12,973 nt of DNA from Gammaproteobacteria bacterium (GTDB taxonomy: Bacteria > Pseudomonadota > Gammaproteobacteria > Pseudomonadales > Azotimanducaceae). Positions 1 through 7,491 of this stretch are shown piece by piece. Location: positions 13,489 through 26,461 of the forward strand of contig NZNP01000040.1 in assembly GCA_002694945.1 (NCBI GenBank). Direction: 5' to 3'. Each line of letters opens with the position of its first letter. Position 1 is the first letter of the stretch. Both the position numbers and the translations under genes were made by a program. The notes under the pieces are model-generated. The model ran no database searches and was not told the DNA's origin. It saw nothing but the letters and a program-made list of their open reading frames with translations.

Positions 1-726
1 CGTCCAGGGAAAGCACCAACCGTTACAGTGGAACATCGGCAAGGTCCAGAGATAGTGCGGATGCAGTCCCATCTCCCACGTCAGAGCATTATTCACAGCA
101 TTTAGATAAGCTCCTCGATGGTGATAAACGACACCTTTCGGGTTACCAGTCGTACCCGATGTATAATTCAACGATATCGCATCCCACTCATCGCTTGGAC
201 GTATTGGAACGAACGCTTCTCGCCCTTCTGCTAACAAACTTTCGTAGTCGACAGAACCCAGTCGCCGGCCACCTAGATAGAGCGGATCGTCAACATCGAC
301 GACCAAAATGTCGCGATCAAGTATGCCCAGAGCAGCTTCAACGACTTCGCTAAACTCTCGGTCAGTAAAAAGGACTTTAGCCTCTGCATGATCGAGTATA
401 AAAGCGACAGCTGCGGCATCTAGACGTGTGTTAATGGCATTAAAGACACCACCTGACATCGGCACAGCAAAATGTAACTCAAACATCTCAGGGATATTAG
501 GTAATATCGCGGCCACTGTATCACCCTTGCTTATTCCTCGTTGCGACAAAGCTGATGCTATAGCGCAACATCGCTGATATACCTCTCGCCATGTCCAAGT
601 CGACTCTCCGTGCCTGATAGCTGGATAGTAGGGATACAAAGTCGCGGAGCGCTCAAGGAAACTGATCGGCGTAAGGGCCTCATAGTTGGCTGCGTTCTGC
701 TCTAAGCCCTGATCATAATTTGTCAT
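1..726 (-). CDS. Acyl-CoA synthetase (AMP-forming), N-terminal part, cut by window edge
   Basis: This is the first 242 codons of an ANL-superfamily fatty acid-CoA ligase, which activates a carboxylic acid with ATP through an acyl-AMP and then joins it to CoA. The P-loop-like motif YTSGTTGNPKG is at residues 188-198, and the segment MFHCNGWCFPW (231-241) is typical of the medium/long-chain and DmdB-like branch. The start (MTNYDQGLEQNAANYE) matches the usual N-terminus of this branch, and a weak TTAGG lies about 8 nt upstream. Family members are about 540 residues long, so more than half of the protein, including the hinge and C-terminal domain, lies left of position 1. The substrate cannot be read from the sequence; 3-methylmercaptopropionate, medium-chain or isoprenoid acids are all possible. 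It has the same direction as the CoA-transferase upstream, but the 332-nt gap makes a shared operon uncertain. Confidence 0.93.
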   Translation of the reverse strand, partial: MTNYDQGLEQNAANYEALTPISFLERSATLYPYYPAIRHGESTWTWREVYQRCCAIASALSQRGISKGDTVAAILPNIPEMFELHFAVPMSGGVFNAINTRLDAAAVAFILDHAEAKVLFTDREFSEVVEAALGILDRDILVVDVDDPLYLGGRRLGSVDYESLLAEGREAFVPIRPSDEWDAISLNYTSGTTGNPKGVVYHHRGAYLNAVNNALTWEMGLHPHYLWTLPMFHCNGWCFPWT

Positions 727-766
727 CTATCAACCTAACTTCAGTTTGCAAACGAGATCTTGCCAT
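713..766 (-). other. Possible 17-codon upstream ORF overlapping the acyl-CoA synthetase start
   Basis: An ATG at 764-766 is preceded by AAAGGA at good spacing, a better ribosome-binding site than the one before the synthetase ATG. The reading frame (MARSRLQTEVRLIDDKL) ends in TGA at 713-715, so it runs past the synthetase start at 726 in another frame and overlaps it by 14 nt. A ribosome ending there could back up and restart on the synthetase, or the ORF could lower synthetase translation. It may equally be chance. No amino-acid run suggests an attenuator. Confidence 0.22.
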
Positions 767-1058
767 AATTTCAATCCTTTACCTTTTAACAGTTATCTTA
801 GCGGCCCCGCTGATGTCGTCATCCCGCAGGAACCTCTTGCGGTGGAAGTGTCTTGGAGGCTGAATCGTCGGGAGCAGAATATCAATCAAGCAGCAGGAAT
901 TAACCAAGCATAACGTGTCGCTTCATCACGAGTAAAAAGTTACTTATAACACCATCTGTCCGAACGAACGGCCTGCATTGAGCCTTATACAAATTCGTCC
1001 ATCGGGCATGTATTCAAATGTCATCTACTATCAAACTTGAACAGTACTTCGTTCTGCA
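727..1058. other. Intergenic stretch without a convincing gene
   Basis: About 330 bases separate the CoA-transferase stop from the synthetase start, both on the minus strand. The stretch must hold the synthetase leader and probably its promoter, but I see no strong -35/-10 pair. A minus-strand ORF of 26 codons (944-1024, starting MTFEYMPDGR) has no ribosome-binding site and is probably chance. A short inverted repeat (CCGCA 824-828 with TGCGG 838-842, 9-nt loop) is not followed by a T run on either strand, so it is not a standard terminator. Confidence 0.5.
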
Positions 1059-2249
1059 TCAGATAATATGTTGATCCCGCAGAGCAAGAATCTCTGACTC
1101 GGAGTAACCCAGATTTTTCATAATTTCATCAGTATGCTGACCTAGTTCAGGCACGTTGCCAGATGGGCTAAGGGGCGTGCCGCTCATTCGAATAGGAGTA
1201 CCGACTATCCGCTGATTCGAACCGGCATTGTCTTTTGCTTCCTGGAAATAACCGTTTTGCCAAAGGCCTTCATCTGCTACAGCTTGTCTATAGTCCCTGA
1301 CTGGCGCGTAACGAACACTCATAGACCGAAGTTCATTAGACCATTGCTCCGTCGTCTTGGTCTTAAAGACAGGATTCAATAACTCGAATAATTCATCTAA
1401 GTCTTCCCGGCTAGCCAGCAAACCCTGATAGCGTTCGTCCAACGCTAGCTCTGGCTGCCCCATGGCGATAAAAAAAGCGTCGCGACTATCAGGTGGTACA
1501 CCTATGATGCCGATCCACCCATCACTGGTTTGAAAAATACCGTAGACTCCTCTCAACAATGGGTGAGAGTAATGACCCCGGCCAGGTACTTCATCGGTCA
1601 AGAGAAAATGAGTATATTCTGAAGCTTGCGCCCAGATTTGGCCGCCGACGAGGGATCCCTCAATCAGCTGCCCTAAACCGGTTCTCTCACGGGAGTAGAG
1701 GGCAGCCAGAATTCCACTAAGAAGGTTCTGAGATGCTATGTGATCAGCTATTGTTGCTCCGACCGGCGACAAAGGCGTGCCATCGTAGCCTATAGTGCTG
1801 ACTAACCCGCCAGCACACTGTCCGGCCAGATCAGCCCCTTCCATCTGTGCATCAGGACCAATGGGACCAAAGGTGGAGCCTGCTGCGCAGATTATACTTT
1901 TGTTTACCATGCACAAGTCGTCATACCCTAGACCCCACTCCTCGAGCGTGCCAGGTTTAAAATTGCTAATTACTACGTCCGCCGAGCGCACCATTTGCTT
2001 AAAGATACTTGCTCCCTCAGTGGTTCTCAGATCAAGGGTCATACCGCGTTTACCTCGATTAGAGGCCTCGAAATATGGCGCTCTAAGATCAGTTTGGGAA
2101 CAAAATATCCATCGAGCCAGGTCTCCAACTTGGGGGAGTTCAATTTTAATAACATCAGCGCCCATGTCAGCTAAAGTCGCTGCCGCCTGCGGCCCCTGAA
2201 CTAACTGACCTAGATCCAACACTCTGATGTCTGCCAATGCTTGCTCCAT
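1059..2249 (-). CDS. CaiB/BaiF (family III) CoA-transferase
   Basis: A 396-residue protein of the family III CoA-transferases, which move CoA between carboxylic acids through an enzyme-bound aspartyl-CoA thioester. The N-terminal block (ADIRVLDLGQLVQGPQAAATLADMGADVIKIE) is the family signature. The likely catalytic aspartate is D169 in the ATIADHIASQ segment, at the same number as Asp169 of formyl-CoA transferase. TLADMGADVIKIE and NRGKRGMTLDL are further family marks. I place the start at the ATG at 2249, because AGGAAG lies 6 nt before it; the in-frame ATG at 2279 would add ten residues (MPAVWPRKWI) that do not look like the family. Length matches the usual 380-410. Family members act on carnitine, formate/oxalate, 2-methylacyl-CoA (racemases) and bile acids. 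The substrate here is unknown, but the nearby P450 and acyl-CoA genes fit lipid or isoprenoid acids. Confidence 0.93.
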   Translation of the reverse strand: MEQALADIRVLDLGQLVQGPQAAATLADMGADVIKIELPQVGDLARWIFCSQTDLRAPYFEASNRGKRGMTLDLRTTEGASIFKQMVRSADVVISNFKPGTLEEWGLGYDDLCMVNKSIICAAGSTFGPIGPDAQMEGADLAGQCAGGLVSTIGYDGTPLSPVGATIADHIASQNLLSGILAALYSRERTGLGQLIEGSLVGGQIWAQASEYTHFLLTDEVPGRGHYSHPLLRGVYGIFQTSDGWIGIIGVPPDSRDAFFIAMGQPELALDERYQGLLASREDLDELFELLNPVFKTKTTEQWSNELRSMSVRYAPVRDYRQAVADEGLWQNGYFQEAKDNAGSNQRIVGTPIRMSGTPLSPSGNVPELGQHTDEIMKNLGYSESEILALRDQHII

Positions 2250-2371
2250 AATCCACTTCCTAGGCCAAACTGCAGGCAATTTGTTAAATTAATCAAAAGG
2301 ATAGCACGGAGATCCAAAATCAAAAGAGAAAGCTCGAGCCTTACTTTAGCGCCACTAATTTAATCGTTTCA

Positions 2372-2380
2372 TGCTAATAT
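2372..2380 (+). promoter_or_regulatory. Extended -10 promoter candidate for DAHP synthase
   Basis: TGCTAATAT is an extended -10 element (TGn before TAATAT, five of six matches to TATAAT) about 36 nt before the aroG-type start codon. No good -35 is visible at 16-18 nt, which is tolerated for extended -10 promoters. No TyrR-type box is visible near it. The short leader lacks a clear Shine-Dalgarno sequence. Confidence 0.4.
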
Positions 2381-2415
2381 CTGCGGTCATTTTTTATCGT
2401 CGTAAATCCTGAACA

Positions 2416-3468
2416 ATGACTAAAAATACAGACGATCTGCGGATCGCTGAGATGGAAGAACTGATTTCGCCGGCGAGACTAATCGAAGAACTGCCAATTT
2501 CGAAATCAACTGCCGAAACGGTAAGCCATGCCAGACAAGCAATTCACAATATCCTTACCGGAAAGGACCAAAGAGTTCTGGTAGTTGTCGGCCCCTGTTC
2601 CATCCATGATACCGACGCTGCGAAAGACTACGCCCAACGTTTAAAAAAAATCGCCAGCCGACTATCAAAAGATCTTTTTCTTGTCATGCGGGTCTACTTC
2701 GAGAAACCAAGGACCACTGTCGGATGGAAAGGACTTATCAATGATCCCGATCTGAATGACACATTCAATATCAATAAAGGCCTTCGTGTTGCACGCTCAT
2801 TACTTCGTGATTTGGGAGATATGGGCATTCCCTGCGGAACAGAGTATCTAGACCTTATCAGTCCTCAATATCTCGCGGATCTCATTTCATGGGGAGCCAT
2901 CGGGGCTAGAACGACGGAAAGTCAAACCCACAGGGAGCTTGCTTCTGGACTCTCGTGCCCTGTGGGTTTCAAGAATGCGACCGACGGCGATGTACAAGTG
3001 GCCGTAGATGCGATTGGTTCTGCCACGCAGCCCCACCACTTTCTATCAGTAACAAAGGGTGGACATTCGGCCATATTCAAAACTGCTGGTAATGAAGATT
3101 GCCATGTGATTCTGCGCGGAGGCAAACAGCCTAACTACGATATGTTTTCAACAGAAGATGCCGCGGCGCTCCTTGAAAAAGCTAATCTTCCTCCAATGAT
3201 TATGGTGGACGCGAGCCACGCAAACAGCCGAAAGATTCCCGCTCGCCAAATTCATGTTATACAGGATATTGCGACCCAGATTGCTCGTGGCAACCAAAAT
3301 ATCTTCGGCCTCATGATTGAAAGTCATATCGTCGAGGGCCGGCAGGACGTCGTCGCTAACCAACCGCTTACCTATGGCCAAAGCATTACCGACCCCTGCA
3401 TCAATTGGACCGATACAGACATGGTACTAGAGGAACTGGCCAGCGCGTCACGAGAACGTCGAAGCTGA
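2416..3468 (+). CDS. aroG: 3-deoxy-7-phosphoheptulonate (DAHP) synthase, class I AroG type
   Basis: First enzyme of the shikimate pathway: condenses phosphoenolpyruvate and erythrose 4-phosphate to DAHP in the cytoplasm. It is 350 residues long, the same as E. coli AroG, and the metal ligands fall at the same numbers: C61 (GPCSIHD), H268 (DASHANS), E302 (MIESH) and D326 (SITDPC). EKPRTTVGWKGLINDP (96-111) and GARTTESQ (163-170) are the phosphate-binding core segments. The N-terminal DDLRI (6-10) resembles the AroG region that takes part in feedback binding, and P150 and S180, sites of desensitising mutations in AroG, are present. It is therefore probably feedback-inhibited by an aromatic amino acid; AroG-like (phenylalanine) is more likely than AroF-like (tyrosine), but the effector is not proven. 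It stands apart from other aromatic genes and is followed in frame by a small ORF after its UGA stop. Confidence 0.96.
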   Translation: MTKNTDDLRIAEMEELISPARLIEELPISKSTAETVSHARQAIHNILTGKDQRVLVVVGPCSIHDTDAAKDYAQRLKKIASRLSKDLFLVMRVYFEKPRTTVGWKGLINDPDLNDTFNINKGLRVARSLLRDLGDMGIPCGTEYLDLISPQYLADLISWGAIGARTTESQTHRELASGLSCPVGFKNATDGDVQVAVDAIGSATQPHHFLSVTKGGHSAIFKTAGNEDCHVILRGGKQPNYDMFSTEDAAALLEKANLPPMIMVDASHANSRKIPARQIHVIQDIATQIARGNQNIFGLMIESHIVEGRQDVVANQPLTYGQSITDPCINWTDTDMVLEELASASRERRS

Positions 3469-3474
3469 CCCATC

Positions 3475-3612
3475 ATGATGGCTACCACTGAACACTTCGA
3501 TGTTGATGACGTCAGCGCGTTAGCAACACTCAAAACTCTTGCGGCCGAATCACTTCGAAACCCCGTTACTCGCAAGAAGAATTTGCAATTTCCAGTCCCG
3601 GACGTACCTTGA
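3475..3612 (+). CDS. Small ORF (45 codons) between DAHP synthase and D-2-hydroxyglutarate dehydrogenase
   Basis: I do not recognise this protein. It starts at ATGATG six bases after the DAHP synthase UGA, in the same frame, and stops at TGA 3610-3612, which overlaps the TTG start of the next gene as TTGA. Seen: an acidic start (TTEHFDVDDV), a helix-like middle (SALATLKTLAAESL), then a basic patch (TRKK) and a proline-rich end (FPVPDVP). It has no cysteine and no membrane segment. Codons look like those of the neighbours. There is no clear ribosome-binding site before it, so it would depend on translation of aroG; the next gene also has a poor site, which fits coupled translation through all three. 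Alternatives: a leader whose only job is coupling, a C-terminal extension made by UGA read-through (UGA is followed by C), or chance. Confidence 0.4.
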   Translation: MMATTEHFDVDDVSALATLKTLAAESLRNPVTRKKNLQFPVPDVP

Positions 3613-5006
3613 CTAAGCCTTCAAGTTATTCGATTAACAGAAGACTGACCGGTCTCTTTGACACCGATGATATCAGTGTCGAAGACCAGGATTTACTTGA
3701 ATACGGTCAGGACTGGACTCGATTTTATAAACCTGACCCATCGGCAGTCGTCTTTCCCCGCAATGCTCAGCAGGTTCGAGACTTAGTTGAACTTGCCCGA
3801 AAAGATCATCTCGGGCTCGTACCATCTGGAGGGAGAACTGGCATGTCTGGCGGCGCCTGCGCCATCGATAAGGAAATCGTCGTCTCTTTCCAAAAAATGA
3901 ACGCTATCATGGAATTCGATAGGGACGATGCCACTCTGACTGTCGAGCCAGGAGTCGTAACTGCGAACCTTCAGCAGCGCGCTTGGGACGAAGGGCTATT
4001 CTACCCAGTTGACTTTGGTTCAAGCGGATCGAGCTATATCGGAGGTAACATCGCTACGAATGCAGGCGGTATCAAAGTGTTACGTTATGGTATGACACGC
4101 AATTGGGTAGCCGGTCTGAAAGTGGTTACTGGCAATGGCGATCTTTTGGAACTTAACGGAGGCTTGGTCAAAAACAATACTGGTTACGACCTACGCCATC
4201 TCTTTGTCGGTAGCGAGGGAACGTTAGGCTTTATTGTCGAAGCAACGATGAAATTGACAGGGCAACCACTGCCAGCCAGTGTGGTGCTACTTGCCGTTCC
4301 CAACATGTCAGATTGCCTAAAAATCCTTCAAGTATTTAGGAAAGGTCTAACACTAAACGCTTTCGAATTTTTCTCTGATAACGCCATGGAGAAAGTTCTT
4401 TCGGTGAGCGAATTTTCAAGACCAATTGACACCGAAAGCCCTTACTATGTGCTTCTTGAGTTTGAACGGAGCGACAAAACAGCCCTGGAACGTGCAGAGG
4501 CCTCTTTCGCCAAATGTCTTAAACAGGGCTTGTTAGTTGACGGTATTATTGCGAGCAGTGAACAGCAAAACAAACAACTCTGGCAATATCGTGAACGAAT
4601 CACAGAATCAATTACTTCCAGGACTCCCTACAAGAATGACATCGCCGTACGACCCAGTCAGGTACCAAGCTTTCTCCGCGCCATCGAACAAGTAACTTCT
4701 CGATATTTCCCGGAATTCGAGATCGTCTGGTTTGGTCATATCGGAGACGGTAACCTTCATTTGAACATTCTTCGCCCTGAGGACTGGGACGTCTCAAGCT
4801 TCAAAACTGCCTGCGATGAACTAAACCATCACATTCTAGATCTTGTCAGTACATTCAAGGGCAGCGTATCAGCTGAGCATGGTATTGGGCTGCTGAAAAA
4901 AGCCTATCTACCATATACGCGGAGTGAGCGCGAAATCGATCTTTTAAGGAACCTGAAACAGGTTTTCGATCCTGACAGTATTATGAATCCAGGCAAATTA
5001 ATTTAA
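3609..5006 (+). CDS. FAD-linked D-2-hydroxyglutarate dehydrogenase-like oxidoreductase
   Basis: A 465-residue vanillyl-alcohol-oxidase/GlcD-family flavoprotein. The PCMH FAD domain holds PSGGRTGMSGG (72-82), GGNIATNAGG (145-154) and GSEGTLGF (201-208). The C-terminal cap has FGHIGDGNLHLN (375-386) and SAEHGIG (421-427), so H377, H384 and E423 are the likely metal/substrate ligands, and the protein ends in the usual FDPDSIMNPGK. YPVDFGSSGSS, NNTGYDLR and TPYKNDI are typical of the D-2-hydroxyglutarate dehydrogenase branch known from Pseudomonas, which oxidises D-2-hydroxyglutarate to 2-oxoglutarate and passes electrons to ETF. That metabolite is made by SerA as a side product; serA is not in this window. 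The start is TTG at 3609, since the next in-frame ATG (residue 79) is inside the FAD domain. Translation is probably coupled to the small ORF by the TTGA overlap. Other D-2-hydroxyacids, such as D-lactate, remain possible. Confidence 0.9.
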   Translation: MTKPSSYSINRRLTGLFDTDDISVEDQDLLEYGQDWTRFYKPDPSAVVFPRNAQQVRDLVELARKDHLGLVPSGGRTGMSGGACAIDKEIVVSFQKMNAIMEFDRDDATLTVEPGVVTANLQQRAWDEGLFYPVDFGSSGSSYIGGNIATNAGGIKVLRYGMTRNWVAGLKVVTGNGDLLELNGGLVKNNTGYDLRHLFVGSEGTLGFIVEATMKLTGQPLPASVVLLAVPNMSDCLKILQVFRKGLTLNAFEFFSDNAMEKVLSVSEFSRPIDTESPYYVLLEFERSDKTALERAEASFAKCLKQGLLVDGIIASSEQQNKQLWQYRERITESITSRTPYKNDIAVRPSQVPSFLRAIEQVTSRYFPEFEIVWFGHIGDGNLHLNILRPEDWDVSSFKTACDELNHHILDLVSTFKGSVSAEHGIGLLKKAYLPYTRSEREIDLLRNLKQVFDPDSIMNPGKLI

Positions 5007-5030
5007 TGTTAATTGAGGCGCAGGATCGTA

Positions 5031-5045
5031 GGCTCAAGACGAGCC
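5031..5045. other. Perfect 5-bp GC-rich hairpin after the dehydrogenase gene
   Basis: GGCTC-AAGAC-GAGCC forms a perfect 5-bp stem with a 5-nt loop, 24 nt after the dehydrogenase stop. No T tract follows, so it is not a standard intrinsic terminator. It could protect the 3' end of the mRNA or act as a weak pause site. Confidence 0.3.
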
Positions 5046-5052
5046 AAGACCG

Positions 5053-5082
5053 TTGACCCACGCAGCGATTAACCCATATTGT
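5053..5082 (+). promoter_or_regulatory. Sigma-70-type promoter candidate for the P450 gene
   Basis: TTGACC (5053-5058) and TATTGT (5077-5082) are separated by 18 nt, matching five and four of six consensus positions. The P450 GTG start lies 105 nt after the -10, leaving a leader of about 100 nt rich in A. This supports a transcription unit separate from the upstream dehydrogenase. Confidence 0.35.
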
Positions 5083-5187
5083 GAAAACTAGACAAGAGAT
5101 TGAAAAACTAATCATATAGCTCTTAAAACCCTAGTACCGAATACAAGAAGACACAGAAAATAAAAAGTCGAGACGGATTACAAAACC

Positions 5188-6378
5188 GTGAAAATTGATC
5201 TTCTAGACCCAAACACCTTTAAAGGCGGTCATCCACACGACCAATACGAGTGGCTCAGAGAGCATCAGCCTGTGTTTTTTCACGAAGAACCAGAGGGTAA
5301 AGGGTTCTGGGTCGTGACCCGTTATCAAGATGTCTATGATATTGGCCGTAACGCAAGATTATTTTCCTCAGAGCCAACAATTTCGATCGCCGATCCGGAC
5401 CCAGCTCAGCCCAACTTTCAGGGCGATGCCAAGATGATGCTGATGATGGATCCGCCAGAGCATACAATTCACCGGAAATTGATCAGCCGAGAATTCACCC
5501 AAGGTCCAGTAAGAGGGTACAACCGGCGAATCGAGCAACTGGCAACGGATATTGTAGATGCTGTGATCGACCGTGGAGAATGCGAATTTGTATCGGAGGT
5601 CGCTGGCGAAATGCCAAGTTTCGTTATCGCAGATTTAATGGGAATACCCCTAAGCGACGGCCGAGAACTCTACAAGCTTACGGAAATCATCCATAGCGCA
5701 CCCGAAACGCAGGCGGAAAATGCTGCAGCAAATGCAGTAAGGAAAATGTTCGAATACGGGCAGGAAGTCATAGACACCAAGCGAGCAAAACCCAGCGAAG
5801 ACCTCGCGAGCAAGTTGCTATCTGCCGAGATAGACGGAAGAAAACTTACTGATTACGAATTTCTACTATTTTTCATGCTGCTGATTGACGCCGGAGGAGA
5901 CACCACCCGAAACCTCGTGGCAACGGGGATGTACGAATTAATGCAGCATCCTGACCAACTCGCGTTGCTCTTGTCCAACATCGACGAACACCTGCCAACC
6001 GCCCGCGATGAGTTACTTCGCTGGACTTCACCAGTGATTTACATGCGTCGAACAGTCAAAGCGGACACCATCCTAGCCGATCAGCAGCTTCATGCAGGAG
6101 ACAAAGTCGTGATGTATTACGGCTCTGCAAATCGTGATTCGGCGATGTTTGAGAGAGCCGACGAGCTCGACATTACTCGCACCCCTAACAAACACATTGC
6201 ATTTGGTGGCGGCCACCATGTCTGTCTCGGTCAATGGTTTGCCCGACTCGAGATCGATGCCATTCTAAAAGAAGTTCTCACTAGGATGAAAAATTTAAAA
6301 CCGGCAGGCGACGTGAGCTGGATGCAAAGCAACTTCATATCCGGGCTAACAAGCATGCCGGTCTACTTTGAACGATAG
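5188..6378 (+). CDS. Cytochrome P450 (bacterial class I, CYP125/124-like features)
   Basis: A soluble 396-residue haem-thiolate monooxygenase. Motifs in order: [17 protein letters not shown] (88-104; C-helix region), I-helix AGGDTT (235-240; oxygen activation), ExxR at E275-R278, and the haem loop [10 protein letters not shown] (339-348) with ligand C346. There is no membrane anchor. The segments [17 protein letters not shown] and the end ISGLTSMPV resemble P450s that hydroxylate sterol or branched-chain terminal methyl groups (CYP125/CYP124/CYP142), but subfamily and substrate need alignment. The start is GTG at 5188 with only a weak purine stretch before it; [11 protein letters not shown] is a normal P450 start. 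No ferredoxin or ferredoxin reductase gene is in the window, so redox partners must be elsewhere. It converges on the SDR gene with a 38-nt gap, and the adjacent CoA genes suggest hydroxylation of a lipid or isoprenoid chain. Confidence 0.95.
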   Translation: MKIDLLDPNTFKGGHPHDQYEWLREHQPVFFHEEPEGKGFWVVTRYQDVYDIGRNARLFSSEPTISIADPDPAQPNFQGDAKMMLMMDPPEHTIHRKLISREFTQGPVRGYNRRIEQLATDIVDAVIDRGECEFVSEVAGEMPSFVIADLMGIPLSDGRELYKLTEIIHSAPETQAENAAANAVRKMFEYGQEVIDTKRAKPSEDLASKLLSAEIDGRKLTDYEFLLFFMLLIDAGGDTTRNLVATGMYELMQHPDQLALLLSNIDEHLPTARDELLRWTSPVIYMRRTVKADTILADQQLHAGDKVVMYYGSANRDSAMFERADELDITRTPNKHIAFGGGHHVCLGQWFARLEIDAILKEVLTRMKNLKPAGDVSWMQSNFISGLTSMPVYFER

Positions 6379-6416
6379 CGCTGATTTAAAAAAATAGGCT
6401 CTCTCAACGGCCGATA

Positions 6417-7316
6417 CTATTGCTGCTGCTGTTGCTGCTGCACTCTGATCAAACCAGACATTTCTCGTCCTGCAGACAGGTCTAGCAACTTCTCTTTCTG
6501 CGCCAACAAATCTTCGAAACTGACATTTGGGTCATCGAATTTCAGTCCCTCATTAACAAAAGTTGCGCTCCTCCTGAAGTTCCCATTCCCACCATGGAAT
6601 GTCATGCCGGTTGGGGCATCCTCTGAACACATAAAAAGCACCACAGGTGTCACCATTTTGGGATGCCGCATAGGTTCAGGGTTATCAGGATTGACATCAC
6701 GCCCTGGTATAGTGCCTATCAGGCGGGTTTCAGCGGCTGGAGCCAGGCAATTTACCCGGATATTTTTCGAGACACCCTCGATAGCAAGCACATTCATAAA
6801 ACCAAGCATACCCATCTTAGCCGCGCCATAATTAGCCTGACCGAAATTGCCAAAAACACCCGACGTGGAACTAGTAAAAACGATTCGACCGTACTTCTTG
6901 TCATACATAATCGGCCACGCCGCTTTCGTCACGTATGCCGAACCATTTAAATGAACATCCATAACGATATCCCAGTCGTCCATTTCAAGGTTTTTGAAAC
7001 TCTTGTCGCGCAGAATGCCAGCGTTATTGACCAAAATGTCTACCGTTCCATACGCAGCAACTGCATCATCTATTATCGATTGAGCACCAACTTTATCTGA
7101 GACAGATGCCTTGTTAGCAATAGCTTCGCCACCAGCAGAACGAATCTCTTCGACCACCAAATCGGCCGCGTCACCCGAGCCTGTGCCATCCCCTGCTCCG
7201 CCTAGATCATTAACAACGACTTTGGCTCCACGGCCCGCGAATTCCAATGCATGCGCCTTACCTAAGCCACCACCAGCCCCAGTAATGACAACGACTTTAC
7301 CTTCAAATTCACTCAT
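6417..7316 (-). CDS. SDR, MFE-2-type (3R)-hydroxyacyl-CoA dehydrogenase, with polyglutamine tail
   Basis: A 299-residue short-chain dehydrogenase. The NAD-binding motif TGAGGGLG is at residues 12-19 and NNAGILRD at 97-104. The catalytic residues are S150, Y163 and K167 (NYGAAK). VVVNDLGG (33-40), NNAGILRDKSF and GNFGQANY are hallmarks of the dehydrogenase domain of peroxisomal multifunctional enzyme type 2 and its bacterial relatives, which oxidise (3R)-hydroxyacyl-CoA to 3-ketoacyl-CoA in beta-oxidation of branched or steroid side chains. Here the domain stands alone, without hydratase or SCP2 domains. AGGGGGA precedes the ATG by 7 nt, a strong ribosome-binding site. The odd feature is the end: after residue 292 the protein is VQQQQQQQ, coded by a CAG/CAA run ending at the TAG. 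The actual substrate is unknown. It is divergent from the clpP-like gene. Confidence 0.94.
   Translation of the reverse strand: MSEFEGKVVVITGAGGGLGKAHALEFAGRGAKVVVNDLGGAGDGTGSGDAADLVVEEIRSAGGEAIANKASVSDKVGAQSIIDDAVAAYGTVDILVNNAGILRDKSFKNLEMDDWDIVMDVHLNGSAYVTKAAWPIMYDKKYGRIVFTSSTSGVFGNFGQANYGAAKMGMLGFMNVLAIEGVSKNIRVNCLAPAAETRLIGTIPGRDVNPDNPEPMRHPKMVTPVVLFMCSEDAPTGMTFHGGNGNFRRSATFVNEGLKFDDPNVSFEDLLAQKEKLLDLSAGREMSGLIRVQQQQQQQ
6420..6440 (-). repeat. (CAG/CAA)7 triplet run encoding a C-terminal polyglutamine
   Basis: On the minus strand, seven glutamine codons (CAG CAG CAA CAG CAG CAG CAA) lie directly before the TAG stop of the SDR gene. It is an in-frame triplet repeat, so slippage would change tail length without a frameshift. 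CAA interruptions lower the expected slippage rate. Confidence 0.95.
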
Positions 7317-7447
7317 TTTCTGTTCCCCCTATTCCAACAGTTAATAGCTATTGATGATAAGGTGAAAGTACTACTAATACAAAAGAGCCAAACTCCGACA
7401 GGACCGAAGACAATTTTTGGAAAGACGACAATTACTTGATCTAGTCG

Positions 7448-7456
7448 TGATAGAAT
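7448..7456 (+). promoter_or_regulatory. Extended -10 promoter candidate for the clpP-like gene
   Basis: TGATAGAAT is an extended -10 (TGn then TAGAAT, five of six matches) 36 nt before the clpP-like start. GACAAT at 7427-7432 could be a poor -35 with an 18-nt spacer. It lies in the divergent region shared with the SDR gene. Confidence 0.45.
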
Positions 7457-7491
7457 CGCCCGCTTCTGGCGAGAGACAAAACTGAGGAAAG

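Noticed and set aside
824..842. CCGCA/TGCGG inverted repeat as a terminator
   Set aside because: Stem of only 5 bp, 9-nt loop and no T tract on either strand.
944..1024. Minus-strand 26-codon ORF between CoA-transferase and synthetase
   Set aside because: No ribosome-binding site, no recognisable motif, and upstream in-frame stops right before the ATG; length is within chance expectation.
6379..6416. Run of seven A (T on the minus strand) between the P450 and SDR genes as an intrinsic terminator
   Set aside because: Only a 3-bp GGC/GCC stem can form before the T run in the SDR transcript, too weak to call.
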